A program made the translations under genes and the position numbers. A stretch of DNA of 64,000 nucleotides from Streptomyces sp. NRRL B-1347. GTDB lineage: Bacteria > Actinomycetota > Actinomycetes > Streptomycetales > Streptomycetaceae. The notes below the pieces were generated by a model. It saw nothing but the letters and a program-made list of their open reading frames with translations, ran no database searches and was not told the origin of the DNA. Positions 35,701-43,540 of the stretch are shown here, piece by piece; positions within the stretch are counted from its first letter, which is position 1, and each line of letters begins with the position of its first letter. The stretch is taken from NCBI RefSeq assembly GCF_000720325.1, contig NZ_JOJM01000010.1:1-64000 (forward strand), written 5' to 3'.

Positions 35701-35903
35701 CACCGGAACGCTTCGGACGGCTGGTCCGCGCGCAGGAGGAACAGGGCGCGCTGAGCGTCTCCCCGGACGCGGTGCTCGCCTCCCTCGTCCACATGCACTG
35801 CAACCGGCGCCTGGGAACGGACCGTACGGCCGAGGCGCAGACCCTGGCGGTGGCCCGCGGCGCGGTCCAGGCGCACCTCGACCGGGAAAGGGCCGGAGCA
35901 TGA
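32760..35903 (+). CDS. Lanthipeptide dehydratase LanB (full length)
   Basis: A 1047-residue class I dehydratase that glutamylates Ser/Thr of the precursor using glutamyl-tRNA and eliminates glutamate to give dehydro residues. The N-terminal and central part (about 1-750) is the Lant_dehydr_N glutamylation domain (SRPTPFGLLAG near residue 108 is the conserved start region). The C-terminal 300 residues are the SpaB_C elimination domain (LYATLYTSAERQDELL...RWFFIRYADPDPHLRLRL). Both parts are fused, unlike split thiopeptide enzymes. ATG 32760 follows G-rich ribosome sites. It overlaps lanC (ATGA). Confidence 0.93.
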   Translation: MRRGHSAEPVFRCADGVLLRAPLLARPRVRATWRDGEDGDGDRRGDADELRSQLVELLADGLFREALEVSSPSLARTVDAVLEGGSVAASDVRKAHRAVTRYLLRAASRPTPFGLLAGVLWGSFGEATKGELTGAGHRGARPDAGWLARLVAGWERDPAVHLGLSVVVNGLCFVRGGRLVLPFAPAGPDPAGPGSDGRSSENRPRSRTLRHTPVVRAVVEAAARPIHCGELIREVETRFPGAPEGAVAGLVAQLIGAEVLLTELRPPLDAPDPLAHVEALLPAATPAARWVAALRESLADYRRTPLGEGREAWRTALERAATGPASTPGSPAAHAVQVDLRLEGTAVLSRSVAGELERAAAALWRLSPPGPGRLTAYHQDFVERYGLGRYVPVTEVLDPDIGLGAPAGYRLPPSHRPEPGPVPLGAVRQRLLLGLAAEAQARGEREVVLDEDWLRRFEEADRDEAADAVRPPSLELVVQIAAESAAAVDRGDFTLVLVGAATASGGHMGRFAHLFPLAQTEAIRHTVRAARDTTGRLPVQIHHQASHHRHANVAQVPTWLDGRLVIGVHPGPAAPDVTDLTLDSIAVCADSEGFRIVSTELGRELTPSALHVLNRELTAPNAVRFLIEAAAFARRQWRLWDWGAADDLPFLPAVRTGRTVLSPARWRLDATGPSLDEWRALWRVPDHVQLTLGDHRIPLNLAVPAHQEILRRERERAGVAVVHELPLGQDTDGGWLHGPGGAHEAEAVVTLTPRGPRKAEAPARGTHLVARHGTGEIPPGGPWLYATLYTSAERQDELLTGPVRRFLTELDSPPAGPGGVDRWFFIRYADPDPHLRLRLHGDPALLNGVVLPRLHDLAGQLAADGLARGLRLDSYAPETERYGGPALLAAAEEVFHADSHLVLERLAAPADDRILSTAYDVTELVRAFHRGYGGDWRRWLTGTYPKREQHHKAFAARRRAALARITPDGLPDPVAQPHHAAPERFGRLVRAQEEQGALSVSPDAVLASLVHMHCNRRLGTDRTAEAQTLAVARGAVQAHLDRERAGA

Positions 35904-37207
35904 CCGAGGACCTCGTCGCCGGGCTCGCGGAACGTCTGGCCGACCCGGCCGCACTGGCCGCCCGGGTGACCGCCGCCGAGACCCCCGAGCTGGCCGAGAC
36001 CCGCTCCCTGTGGCACGCCCAGTCCCTCGCGGACGGCCACGCCGGAGTGGCACTGCTCTTCGCGGCACTGGCCCACGGCGAGCCCGGGTACGCCCGGGTC
36101 GCGCACGCCCATCTGTCGACGGCGGTCACCGGAGTGAGCAGGCCCGCCCGGGAGGGGCTGTACGCGGGGCTGCCCGCGGTCGCCTTCGCCGCCAGGACCG
36201 CCGTCACCCGCCCCGGCGAGTACGGCGGACTCCTCGCCAAGCTGGACGGCCAGGTCGCCTCGCTGGCGCGCCGACTGGTCGAGGAGGACGCGCCCCGCGT
36301 GGCGGCGGGGACGGCCGGGGCCAGGATGGCCGGGTACGACGTGGTCGCCGGGCTCTCCGGCATCGGCCGTCTGCTCCTCGCGGCCGGGCCCGAGCACCGG
36401 GCCACCACCGAACTGGTCCTCGCCCACCTCGTCGCGCTCACCCGGCCGGTCACCGAACCGGGCGGCAGGGCCGTGCCGGGTTGGTGGACCGGGGACCCGA
36501 TCCTGTTCAGCGAGCCGGACGGGATACCCGGCGGGCACTTCAACGCGGGCCTCGCCCACGGCATCCCCGGCCCGCTCGCGCTGCTGTCCCTCGCCCACCG
36601 CGCGGGTGTGCGCGTACCGGGCCAGGAGCAGGCCATCCGTACCATCGCCGCGTGGCTGCTCGCCCGCCGCAGCCCCGGCGGCACGGGCTGGCCCAACATC
36701 GTCCCGCTGGCCGCCGAGCTCGCGGCCGCCTCCGGCACCGGCCCCGAACTGGCCGAGGCCCGCACCGGCTGGTGCTACGGCACGCCCGGCGTCGCCCGCG
36801 CCCTCCAACTGGCCGCGCTGGCCCTGAAGGAACCGGACTGGAACCGCCAGGCGGTGGCCGCGGTCGCCGCGGTCTGCGACCGACCGGGCGGAGCCCGTGC
36901 CTTCGACGACCCCACGCTCTGCCACGGTCTGGCAGGGCTCACCACGATCGTGAGCCTGATGGCCCGTGAGCCCGGCGGAGCGGAACTGGCGCCCAAGGTG
37001 CCGGAGTTGACGGCGGCGCTGGCCCGCGCGGCCGACCCGGCACACCCCTTCGTCTGGCCCGCCGCCGCGCCCGGGAGCTCCACCGTGGTGCACCGCCCCG
37101 GCTTCCTCGACGGGGCGGCGGGCGCCGCGCTCGCCCTCCACTTCGCGACCGTTCCGGACGCGCCCCTCGGCGAACTGCCTTGGCAGGCGGCGCTGCTGCT
37201 GTGCTGA
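35900..37207 (+). CDS. Lanthionine cyclase LanC
   Basis: A 435-residue zinc cyclase that adds Cys thiols to dehydro residues. Zinc ligands are visible in GWCYGTPG (near residue 293) and LCHGLAGL (near residue 342), and the repeated GxxG helices of the alpha/alpha toroid (DGHAGVALLFA, VVAGLSGIGRLLL, GIPGPLALL) are present. It starts inside the lanB stop (ATGA). It is the last gene of the locus; the next gene is convergent. With the precursor and LanB it makes a complete installation set but lacks export and leader-removal genes. Confidence 0.92.
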   Translation: MTEDLVAGLAERLADPAALAARVTAAETPELAETRSLWHAQSLADGHAGVALLFAALAHGEPGYARVAHAHLSTAVTGVSRPAREGLYAGLPAVAFAARTAVTRPGEYGGLLAKLDGQVASLARRLVEEDAPRVAAGTAGARMAGYDVVAGLSGIGRLLLAAGPEHRATTELVLAHLVALTRPVTEPGGRAVPGWWTGDPILFSEPDGIPGGHFNAGLAHGIPGPLALLSLAHRAGVRVPGQEQAIRTIAAWLLARRSPGGTGWPNIVPLAAELAAASGTGPELAEARTGWCYGTPGVARALQLAALALKEPDWNRQAVAAVAAVCDRPGGARAFDDPTLCHGLAGLTTIVSLMAREPGGAELAPKVPELTAALARAADPAHPFVWPAAAPGSSTVVHRPGFLDGAAGAALALHFATVPDAPLGELPWQAALLLC

Positions 37208-37295
37208 GCCTCCCCGGCCGGTGAGAGGGGGGCCGCCCTGCCGCACCCAGCACCCGGCACCCGGCACCCGGGATCGGGTGAGGCCGTCCGGCGCG

Positions 37296-37628
37296 TCAGT
37301 CTCCGGTGGCGGGGCGCGGGTGGCGGGCGCCGTTCAGCACGGAGTCGAGCAGGCCGGGGAACAGCGCGTTCAGGTCGTCGTGGCGCAGCCGCACCAGCCG
37401 GGTCCTGCCTTGGACTGTGGTCCAGGTGATGCCCGCCTCGCGCAGCACCCGGTAGTGGTGGGACAGCGTCGTCTGGTGGACGTCCAGGTCCTCGCCGATG
37501 GCGTTGCAGCTCTCCTCGCCGGTCACGGCGAGCCGTTGGATGATCTCCAGGCGCACCGGATCGCCCAGCGCGCGCAGCACTTCCACCATCCGGATCGCCT
37601 CGGCTGCCGGCTGGGACACCTCGCGCAT
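37296..37628 (-). CDS. ArsR-family winged-helix regulator
   Basis: A 110-residue regulator with the HTH MVEVLRALGDPVRLEIIQRLA...DLDVHQTTLSHHYRVLREAGI. It lacks the classical CxC metal pair, so it is probably not a metal sensor. ATG 37628 has GGAGAGAAG upstream; an ATG at 37646 would have none. It is divergent from the MFS gene with a clear inverted repeat between them, so it likely represses that efflux gene. Confidence 0.9.
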   Translation of the reverse strand: MREVSQPAAEAIRMVEVLRALGDPVRLEIIQRLAVTGEESCNAIGEDLDVHQTTLSHHYRVLREAGITWTTVQGRTRLVRLRHDDLNALFPGLLDSVLNGARHPRPATGD

Positions 37629-37678
37629 CGTTTCTCTTCTCTCCATCTGTGACGGGGGCCCAGCCTACCTATTCATTG

Positions 37679-37702
37679 ATACATGGACAAGCATCCATGT
37701 AT
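37679..37702. promoter_or_regulatory. Operator between ArsR and MFS genes
   Basis: ATACATGG (37679-37686), 8-bp spacer, CCATGTAT (37695-37702), perfect 8-bp arms in an AT-rich island of the divergent intergenic region. Size and place fit an ArsR dimer site. Confidence 0.8.
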
Positions 37703-37758
37703 TGCTTACAGTGCCGATCACCCATCTCCGCCATGCTCCGGAAAGGGCGGCACGCTCC

Positions 37759-38946
37759 ATGCTCAAACGACTCCTTCCCCTGGCCGCGGCGACGTTCGCC
37801 GTCGGCACCGACAGCTATGTCATCGCGGGCCTGCTCCCCGCCATCGCCGCCGACCTGGGGGTCTCCACCCCGGCAGCCGGCCAGCTGGTGACGGTCTTCG
37901 CCTTGACGATGGCCTTGTCCGCACCGGTCATGGGAGCACTCACCAGTGCCCTGGACCGGCGTACGGCACTGCTGATCGCCTTGAGCGTGTTCGTGGCAGG
38001 CAACGTCGTCACCGCGCTGGCGACCAGCTACGAAGTGGTGATGGCCTCCCGCATAGTCGCCGCCGTGGGCGCAGGCTCGATCAACGCCGCCGCCTCCAGC
38101 ACCGCGGCGGCCATCGCGCCACCAGAACGCCGTGGCCGTGCCCTGGCCTTCGTCCTGGGCGGCCTCACGCTGGCGACCGCACTGGGTCTGCCCTTGGGCA
38201 CGCTGATCGGTCGCACCGACTGGCACATCACCCTGTGGGCCGTCGCCGGGACCGGCCTGCTCGCGGCCGTCGGGATCGCTGCCGCCCTCCCCAAGGTGAC
38301 TCTCCCCGCGGCCTCGCTGCCCGACCGGCTGCGCCCCCTCAAGCAGGGCCGTGTCCTGGCGCTGTTGGCGGTCACCTCACTCGCCTTCCTCGGCGCCTAC
38401 ACCCTCTACACCTACATCAGCCCGGCCCTGCGGGACGCCACCGGCGGCAGTGAACCGCTGCTGACCCTGACCCTGCTGGCCTGGGGCGTCGGCATCCTGG
38501 CCGGGAACATCACCGCCGGGCGTCTGGTCGACCGCCACGACCCCGCGCGCGTCCTCACCGGGGCCCTCACCCTCGCGACCATCGCCCTGGCACTGACCCC
38601 GCTGGTGACCCGAACCCTGGCCTCCACCCTGGTCTGGGCCGTGGTCTGGGGTGTGACCGTCGGTGTGATCGTCGTCCCTCAGCAGCACCGGCTCATCTCC
38701 CTCAGCCCCGCCGCCGCACCGGTCCTGCTCGCCCTCAACTCCTCAGCGCTCTACCTGGGGATCGCCCTCGGCGGCGCGTTCGGCGGGCTGGCACAGCAGT
38801 GGCCCGGGCTCACCCCGGCCGAACTGGGACCGGCAGCCGCAGGTGTCACCGGCCTGACCCTCCTGTGGCACCTGGGAACCGGGCGCCGCCCCGCACCCGT
38901 CCCCGCCGCACCGGAACCGACCCCGACCGGCCTGCCTGCCGGGTGA
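37759..38946 (+). CDS. MFS efflux protein, AraJ/Cmx-like
   Basis: A 395-residue major facilitator with 12 predicted helices, resembling the arabinose-efflux/chloramphenicol-resistance group: GTDSYVIAGLLPAIAADLGVSTPAAGQLVTVFAL at the N-terminus and ALDRRTALLIALSVF at motif A. Divergent from the ArsR gene and its operator, suggesting induction by a toxic compound. Because the lanthipeptide locus 550 bp upstream lacks an exporter, a role in peptide export was considered, but MFS proteins rarely do this. Confidence 0.88.
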   Translation: MLKRLLPLAAATFAVGTDSYVIAGLLPAIAADLGVSTPAAGQLVTVFALTMALSAPVMGALTSALDRRTALLIALSVFVAGNVVTALATSYEVVMASRIVAAVGAGSINAAASSTAAAIAPPERRGRALAFVLGGLTLATALGLPLGTLIGRTDWHITLWAVAGTGLLAAVGIAAALPKVTLPAASLPDRLRPLKQGRVLALLAVTSLAFLGAYTLYTYISPALRDATGGSEPLLTLTLLAWGVGILAGNITAGRLVDRHDPARVLTGALTLATIALALTPLVTRTLASTLVWAVVWGVTVGVIVVPQQHRLISLSPAAAPVLLALNSSALYLGIALGGAFGGLAQQWPGLTPAELGPAAAGVTGLTLLWHLGTGRRPAPVPAAPEPTPTGLPAG

Positions 38947-38972
38947 ACTCCACGGCCTCGGCCGCGAGCTGG

Positions 38973-39686
38973 TCAGTGGCCGCCTGCTTGCCGCTGTGCG
39001 TTCCGGACGGCCAGGCGGGTCAGCTCCTGCAGGTCGGGCGGGAACGCCGAGTCCTTGGGGACGCCGCTGTACAGGATCGTCAGGACGACCTTGCCCACTC
39101 GGACGAACACGATGGCTCTCTTCTCGCGCAGGAGGGTTCCACCGGGGCGCCGTTCGTACGCTGTGCGTTCGTCGCCCAGGTTCTCCGCATCCATCGGCAC
39201 GCTGGTGTACCCGGTGCCGTCCGGGGCGAGGAGTTGAACCCCGCCGTACGCCCCGAGCGAGAGCACCGCCAGCAGCACCACGAGCCCGATGGTGAGTGCG
39301 GCCCGGCCACCGGGTGTGTTGTTGACGGTCAGTGGCCCGATCGCGATGTGGCTGCGGGACACCCGACTGCCCTTGATCACTACGCTGCCGGTGAGGTGTG
39401 TCGTGCTCGTGGCACTGGACAGGCTCGCTGTCAGCTGGCGCCGCAGCTCAGGGTCGGCTTCGATCTCCTCGGCGAGCACGTTCTGCGTCTCGGCGCGGGC
39501 GGCAGGGTCTGTGGCGTCCGCGTCGAGCCCCTCAAGAGCCGCGCGTCCTCGCGCCGAGACGGCGAGACGAGCACGGACCAGCTCCACGGCGGCGGTGCCC
39601 GCCCCTTCCCCGACACCGGTTGCCACCCCGGTCAGGGCCCCGGCCAAGACGCCCACCGCCGTGGCCGCAAGCGCCGCTGCCTCCAT
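38973..39686 (-). CDS. Conserved membrane-anchored protein of unknown function
   Basis: Not recognised. The 237 residues show a Gly/Ala-rich small-residue helix at the N-terminus (AAALAATAVGVLAGALTGVATGVG), a charged helical stretch with AEEIEADPELRRQLTASL, a beta-rich segment (GSVVIKGSRVSRSHIAIGPLTVNN), one membrane helix (ALTIGLVVLLAVLSLGAYGGV) and a C-terminal domain. ATG 39686 is chosen because the frame upstream is of shadow type. The middle part resembles small regulatory modules found beside effector proteins in Streptomyces, but no function is claimed. Confidence 0.6.
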   Translation of the reverse strand: MEAAALAATAVGVLAGALTGVATGVGEGAGTAAVELVRARLAVSARGRAALEGLDADATDPAARAETQNVLAEEIEADPELRRQLTASLSSATSTTHLTGSVVIKGSRVSRSHIAIGPLTVNNTPGGRAALTIGLVVLLAVLSLGAYGGVQLLAPDGTGYTSVPMDAENLGDERTAYERRPGGTLLREKRAIVFVRVGKVVLTILYSGVPKDSAFPPDLQELTRLAVRNAQRQAGGH

Positions 39687-39834
39687 ACCGGACCCCCGCA
39701 CCTCGGCACATCGGCTGCCCATTCTGTTCCGCCACGCGCACGGAAGACACCCCTCCGTCCGCGACGGTGGTGCCGAGATGGACGTAGCCGCGCCTTTCGT
39801 AGCCGGGCGGGCGGAGTTTCCGCAGCCCGCTGTG

Positions 39835-40302
39835 TCAGTCGGAGCCGTGGACGGGATTCGGTCCGGCGGCGGGCCGGTCCGCGCCGGCGGTGCCGGTGGG
39901 GGTCGGCGCGCTGCTGCCGGTGTAGGAGGGGAGGTCGGCCACCAGCTTGGTGAGGGCCGGGTCACCGGCGTAGCGTCGCGCGTGCAGGTCGGCGATCTTG
40001 TGGGCGATGTCGGGGTCGTCGCTGTCGGTGGTGTCGTAGGAGACGAAGGACTCCAGCAGCGGCAGGCCGATCCGGTCGGTGTGGGCGTGGGAGGGTGCCA
40101 TCAGGTACTCCCAGTAGCCGTCGAGGTCTTCGAGGAGGAAGACGGCGCCGTACTCGAACTCGCCGCCGATGTCCCTGCCGACGACGTACCGTGCGACCGC
40201 GTCGATCGACTCGCCCTGGTTGCGCAGGCTGGCGAGGGCCTCCTCGCGCTGCTCGGCGGTGGCGGTCGCCTTGAAGGTGAAGCGGTTGTGGTGATAGATC
40301 AT
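39835..40302 (-). CDS. Dabb-type stress-responsive barrel protein
   Basis: A 155-residue protein with a dimeric alpha/beta-barrel (Dabb) domain: IYHHNRFTFKATATAEQREEALASLR at the start and YGAVFLLEDLDGYWEYLMAPSHAHT. Members are small dimeric proteins that can bind or cyclise aromatic compounds or respond to stress. A disordered Pro/Gly tail follows. Its ATG overlaps the upstream TetR stop (ATGA), so it is the direct target of that regulator. Confidence 0.8.
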   Translation of the reverse strand: MIYHHNRFTFKATATAEQREEALASLRNQGESIDAVARYVVGRDIGGEFEYGAVFLLEDLDGYWEYLMAPSHAHTDRIGLPLLESFVSYDTTDSDDPDIAHKIADLHARRYAGDPALTKLVADLPSYTGSSAPTPTGTAGADRPAAGPNPVHGSD

Positions 40303-40934
40303 TTCTCTCCCTCGGTGCTCTGTGGGCGGTCTTGGGGGTTCGCGGGCGGGGCTAGCCAGTAGCCGAGCAGCGCGGTCACCGCCTGGTCGGCCAGGCGCCG
40401 GGCGCGGTCGAAGCCGATGTCCTCGATCAACCCGATGCTCGCGAGGCCGTGCAGCGTGCTCCACAGCAGGTCGCAGGCGTCCTCGACGCCGGGAAGGTCG
40501 GCTGCGGTCTCGGCCGCCCAGGCTCTGATCAGCTGCCGGGTGAAGGCGATCACGTCGGCGGCGGCGGTGCGGCGGGTGGAGGCGTCGACGTCCGTGCCGG
40601 GCGCGCCCGACATGAGCTGGTACAGGCCGGGCCGCGACCGGGCGAACTCCAGGTAGGCGGCTGCCGCCAGGTGCGGGCCCCGTGACGCCGGTTCACCGGT
40701 CACCGCGGCCCGCATCCGCTGTGTCAACTCGCCGTTGCCCCGCTCCAGGAGTGTGTGCAGTACGGCGTCCTTGCTCGGGAAGTGCTGGTAGATCACCGGC
40801 GCGCTGTAGCCGATCTCGGCGGCGATCCGCCGGATGGTCACCGCCTGCCAGCCTTCGGCCTCGGCCATCCGGCCCGCGGTCTCCAGGATCTCGGCGAACG
40901 TCCGCTGACGTACTTCTTCCCGCTTCCCCACCAC
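40299..40934 (-). CDS. TetR-family regulator
   Basis: A 211-residue regulator with HTH VTIRRIAAEIGYSAPVIYQHFPSKDAVL and a TetR_C domain of the WHG type. The GTG at 40934 is used. It overlaps the Dabb gene at its end. Just upstream lies a perfect double operator (40941-40971), so it very likely represses its own operon. Confidence 0.93.
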   Translation of the reverse strand: MVGKREEVRQRTFAEILETAGRMAEAEGWQAVTIRRIAAEIGYSAPVIYQHFPSKDAVLHTLLERGNGELTQRMRAAVTGEPASRGPHLAAAAYLEFARSRPGLYQLMSGAPGTDVDASTRRTAAADVIAFTRQLIRAWAAETAADLPGVEDACDLLWSTLHGLASIGLIEDIGFDRARRLADQAVTALLGYWLAPPANPQDRPQSTEGEK

Positions 40935-40940
40935 GAAGTC

Positions 40941-40971
40941 CTAACGCCGTTAGAAAATCTAACGGCGTTAG
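40941..40971. promoter_or_regulatory. Double TetR operator
   Basis: CTAACGCCGTTAG (40941-40953) and CTAACGGCGTTAG (40959-40971), 5-bp AT spacer. Each is a near-perfect palindrome and the two are reverse complements. They start 7 bp upstream of the TetR gene. Confidence 0.92.
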
Positions 40972-41113
40972 CTTCTTGCCTGTTGCCGAACCTGTCAAGG
41001 CGTCGCGCCCTGTCGACGACCAGCGTCTAGGCGCCGTCGTCGACAGGGCGAACGTTGCTTGATCCGGCACCGGCGGGTGCGGAACCAGCGGAGCTAAAGG
41101 CCGATGCTTCCGG

Positions 41114-41620
41114 TTACTTCCACGGGTCGCTGAACGAGCGGCCGGGCACGGGCTTCGCGATGAGTGCCACCGGGATGAAGAAGTTGACCTGGCCGATCGC
41201 GAACATCAAGGTGGCGAGCGCCTTGGGCGCGTAGTGCTCGGCCGCCTCGGCGTACAGCTCGTCGGAGACCCGCTCACCGTGCGCGGACGGCTGGAGCACC
41301 GCCTCCGTGAGGGCCAGCGCCGCCCGCTCGGCAGCGGTGAAGTACGGCGAGTCCTGCCAGGAGGTCACCGATGTGATCCGCTCATCCGACTCCCCGGCCT
41401 TGCGCAGGAATCCGGTGTGCAGCACGGTCAGGTAGGTGCTGCCCACGATCTGACCCGCGCGCAGCTGCACGAGGCTGATCGTGGAACGCGGCACCGAACC
41501 GTTGCCGGTCACCTTGAACAGCGCGGCCGACACCGCCGCCAGCTCCGGAACGAGTTCCGCGGGGTCATCGGCCATCCGCGGCGTCATCGGGATCTCCGCC
41601 GTGATCGATCGTGCTTCCAT
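41114..41620 (-). CDS. AhpD/CMD-like protein lacking the CxxC motif
   Basis: A 168-residue carboxymuconolactone-decarboxylase-fold protein. The family signature LRxxxxxGCxYCxxxH reads LRAGQIVGSTYLTVLHTG here: both Cys are replaced (Ser and Leu) while the His is kept. The following FTAAERAALALTEAV and ALATLMFAIGQVNFF are typical. Peroxidase activity through a Cys pair therefore seems impossible. ATG 41620 is preceded by AGGAG at good spacing; ATG 41626 is an alternative. Confidence 0.8.
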   Translation of the reverse strand: MEARSITAEIPMTPRMADDPAELVPELAAVSAALFKVTGNGSVPRSTISLVQLRAGQIVGSTYLTVLHTGFLRKAGESDERITSVTSWQDSPYFTAAERAALALTEAVLQPSAHGERVSDELYAEAAEHYAPKALATLMFAIGQVNFFIPVALIAKPVPGRSFSDPWK

Positions 41621-41803
41621 CGCCATCTCCTGAGGTCTGCGCAGGCCTTGGTCGGCCCTGGTGAGTGACAGTGGCCCTCTTGGGACCCCGCATCGTGCGG
41701 TCACTGCCATGACGGATGGCGACGGAGGAATGTGACCGGGGGAGACGACTCTTTTCGTGTGCGGTTCCGCAGCCGGCCCGCCGCTCCTACGGGGACGCGT
41801 CGC

Positions 41804-41831
41804 TTGAGTCTCCCCTCAGGGGAGGCCCCAA
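41804..41831 (+). promoter_or_regulatory. MerR-type promoter with operator in the spacer
   Basis: A -35 TTGAGT at 41804-41809 and an inverted repeat CTCCCCT-C-AGGGGAG at 41810-41824 fill an extended spacer before an AAGCT-type -10 near 41830. The start of the MerR gene is only about 10 bp further, so it fits autoregulation and possibly a leaderless transcript. Confidence 0.7.
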
Positions 41832-41840
41832 GCTGGGGAC

Positions 41841-42791
41841 ATGCACAGCGACACCTTCTACTCCATCGGAGAGCTGGCGCGCCGCACCGGCCTGACGGTG
41901 AAGACGATCCGGTTCTACTCCGACAAGGGCATCGTCCCGCCCACCTGCCGCAGCTCTTTGGGCTACCGCCAGTACGGCCCCGCCGCGCTCGCCCGTCTGC
42001 TCCTGGTACGGACGCTGCGCGAGCTCGGGCTCGACCTGGCGACCGTACGCAAGGTGCTGGAACGGGAGGAGTCCCTGCCCGAAGTCGCCGAGGCGTACGC
42101 CGACGCCCTGGACGTACAGATCCGGTCCCTGCACCTGCGCAGGGCAGTCCTGCGGGCCATCGCCCGCCGCGGCCACACCCCCATGGAGATGGAACTCATG
42201 CACCGAATCGCCACGCTTTCCCGGGCCGAACAGCACCGCCTGGTGGCCGACTTCGTCGACGCCGTCTTCGCGGACGGCGAGCCCAACCCCGAATTCGCGA
42301 CCCTGATGCGGTCCGTCATGCCCGAGCTGCCCGACGACCCCACTCCCGACCAGGTCGGAGCATGGGTGGAACTCGCCGAGCTGTGTCAGAGCACGGAATT
42401 CCGTTCCGCGGTACGACGCGTCGCGGAGGACCAGGCCCGAGAGCCTTCCCGGGACACGGTGAGCGCCCTGCACGGCAGGCTCAACCAGGCCATACGCGAA
42501 CGCATCGAGGAGGCCGCGACCAGCGGCGTCCTCCCGGCATCCGTCTCGGCCGCACCGCTCGCCGACTCGCTGAGCGACCTCTACGCGTACGCGTTCGAGA
42601 GCGCGGGCGGCGGCGACCTGCGACGCTGGCTCCTCGCCCGCCTGCACCTGACCACCGACCCGCACGTCGAGCGGTACTGGCAACTCCTGGCGACGGTCAA
42701 CGGATGGCCCGCCTCACCGACGCTGGCCCCCGTCTACACCTGGTTCATCACCGCCCTGCCGGAGGCGTCCGCCGTGGCGGCGACGTCCTGA
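41841..42791 (+). CDS. MerR-family regulator
   Basis: A 316-residue regulator with an N-terminal MerR winged helix (YSIGELARRTGLTVKTIRFYSDKGIV), a dimerisation coiled coil and a long helical C-terminal domain of about 200 residues without Cys pairs, suggesting a drug- or organic-ligand sensor. It lies next to its own operator-like promoter. A bidirectional terminator follows at 42841-42870. Confidence 0.92.
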   Translation: MHSDTFYSIGELARRTGLTVKTIRFYSDKGIVPPTCRSSLGYRQYGPAALARLLLVRTLRELGLDLATVRKVLEREESLPEVAEAYADALDVQIRSLHLRRAVLRAIARRGHTPMEMELMHRIATLSRAEQHRLVADFVDAVFADGEPNPEFATLMRSVMPELPDDPTPDQVGAWVELAELCQSTEFRSAVRRVAEDQAREPSRDTVSALHGRLNQAIRERIEEAATSGVLPASVSAAPLADSLSDLYAYAFESAGGGDLRRWLLARLHLTTDPHVERYWQLLATVNGWPASPTLAPVYTWFITALPEASAVAATS

Positions 42792-42840
42792 GCCGGGTGC
42801 CACTCCGGGATCGCCGATGACGCACGCGCCGGCGCCGACG

Positions 42841-42870
42841 CGGGCCGCCTCCAGGTGTGGAGGCGGCCCG
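42841..42870. terminator. 13-bp perfect bidirectional terminator
   Basis: CGGGCCGCCTCCA (42841-42853), loop GGTG, TGGAGGCGGCCCG (42858-42870), between the convergent MerR and secreted-protein genes. Confidence 0.92.
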
Positions 42871-42915
42871 CTGGGGATGCCTGGGGGGCTTGTGGTCGCG
42901 TACAGGTACTAGTTG

Positions 42916-43488
42916 CTAGCAGGCCTTGGCGTAGCCCACGGGGGCCCAGTTGCCGTTGGCTCCGTAGGGCGCGGGCCTGGTGTGGGAGAGGAACCGCTTG
43001 TTGTAGTCGTACCAGCTGCCCTGTCGGCCCGGGGTCTGGTTGTTGTACCAGGACCCGCCGCTGCGCCAGTGGCTCGGCTTCTTGTAGAGCACGTTGCACC
43101 GGTACCACTCGCGTTCCTGGCCGGTGTAGTTCCTGCCCGAGTAGCCGCAGAGACGCTTGGAGGTGCAGGTGTGGCGGGCGGTGTCAACGGTGCCTTCGGC
43201 TCGGCTGCCGTTCAGCTCCCGTACGTACTTCTCGCCGGGCAGCGGCACGAGCAGCCTGCCGTCCGCGTAGCTGATCTCGTTGGCGGCCGTCTGCTTCCCG
43301 CCGTCCTTCGCCAGGAGGGTGTCGATCGTGCGCTGCAGCTTGTCGGCTTCGGAGGCGCTGAGGCCGGAGTCCACGGCCTGGCTCTGGAAGGCGGGCTGAT
43401 CGGCCTGGGCCGCCGGGGCGGCCAGGGCCACGCCGCCGCCGAGGGCGATCGAGACGGTCACGAGCGTAAGGCTCTTGCGAAGATTCAT
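42916..43488 (-). CDS. Secreted Cys-containing protein, inhibitor I36-like
   Basis: A 190-residue secreted protein with a Sec signal (LTLVTVSIALGGGVALAAPAAQA) ending near residue 29. The mature C-terminal part shows CTSKRLCGYSGRNYTGQEREWYRC, similar to the peptidase-inhibitor I36 / beta-gamma-crystallin-like fold (SMPI type), with a terminal Cys. A central helical region (SASEADKLQRTIDTLLAKDGG) precedes it. ATG 43488 starts the signal peptide. Inhibition of a protease is known for SMPI; here it is inference. Confidence 0.75.
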   Translation of the reverse strand: MNLRKSLTLVTVSIALGGGVALAAPAAQADQPAFQSQAVDSGLSASEADKLQRTIDTLLAKDGGKQTAANEISYADGRLLVPLPGEKYVRELNGSRAEGTVDTARHTCTSKRLCGYSGRNYTGQEREWYRCNVLYKKPSHWRSGGSWYNNQTPGRQGSWYDYNKRFLSHTRPAPYGANGNWAPVGYAKAC

Positions 43489-43540
43489 CTGCTGGCTTCC
43501 TGTGTGGATGCTTCGGTCTTGTGATGCCGCGCCCCAGGCA

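Noticed and set aside
33375..36068. 897-residue minus-strand frame
   Set aside because: It is the mirror of lanB and lanC, has no family signature, and its composition is Arg/Gly-rich as expected for a shadow of GC-biased codons.
32419..37207. Thiopeptide cluster
   Set aside because: The core has Cys/Thr like thiopeptides, but the dehydratase is one full-length protein, LanC is present, and there is no YcaO cyclodehydratase or pyridine synthase.
41114..41620. Alkylhydroperoxidase
   Set aside because: Both catalytic Cys are replaced, so the activity cannot be claimed.
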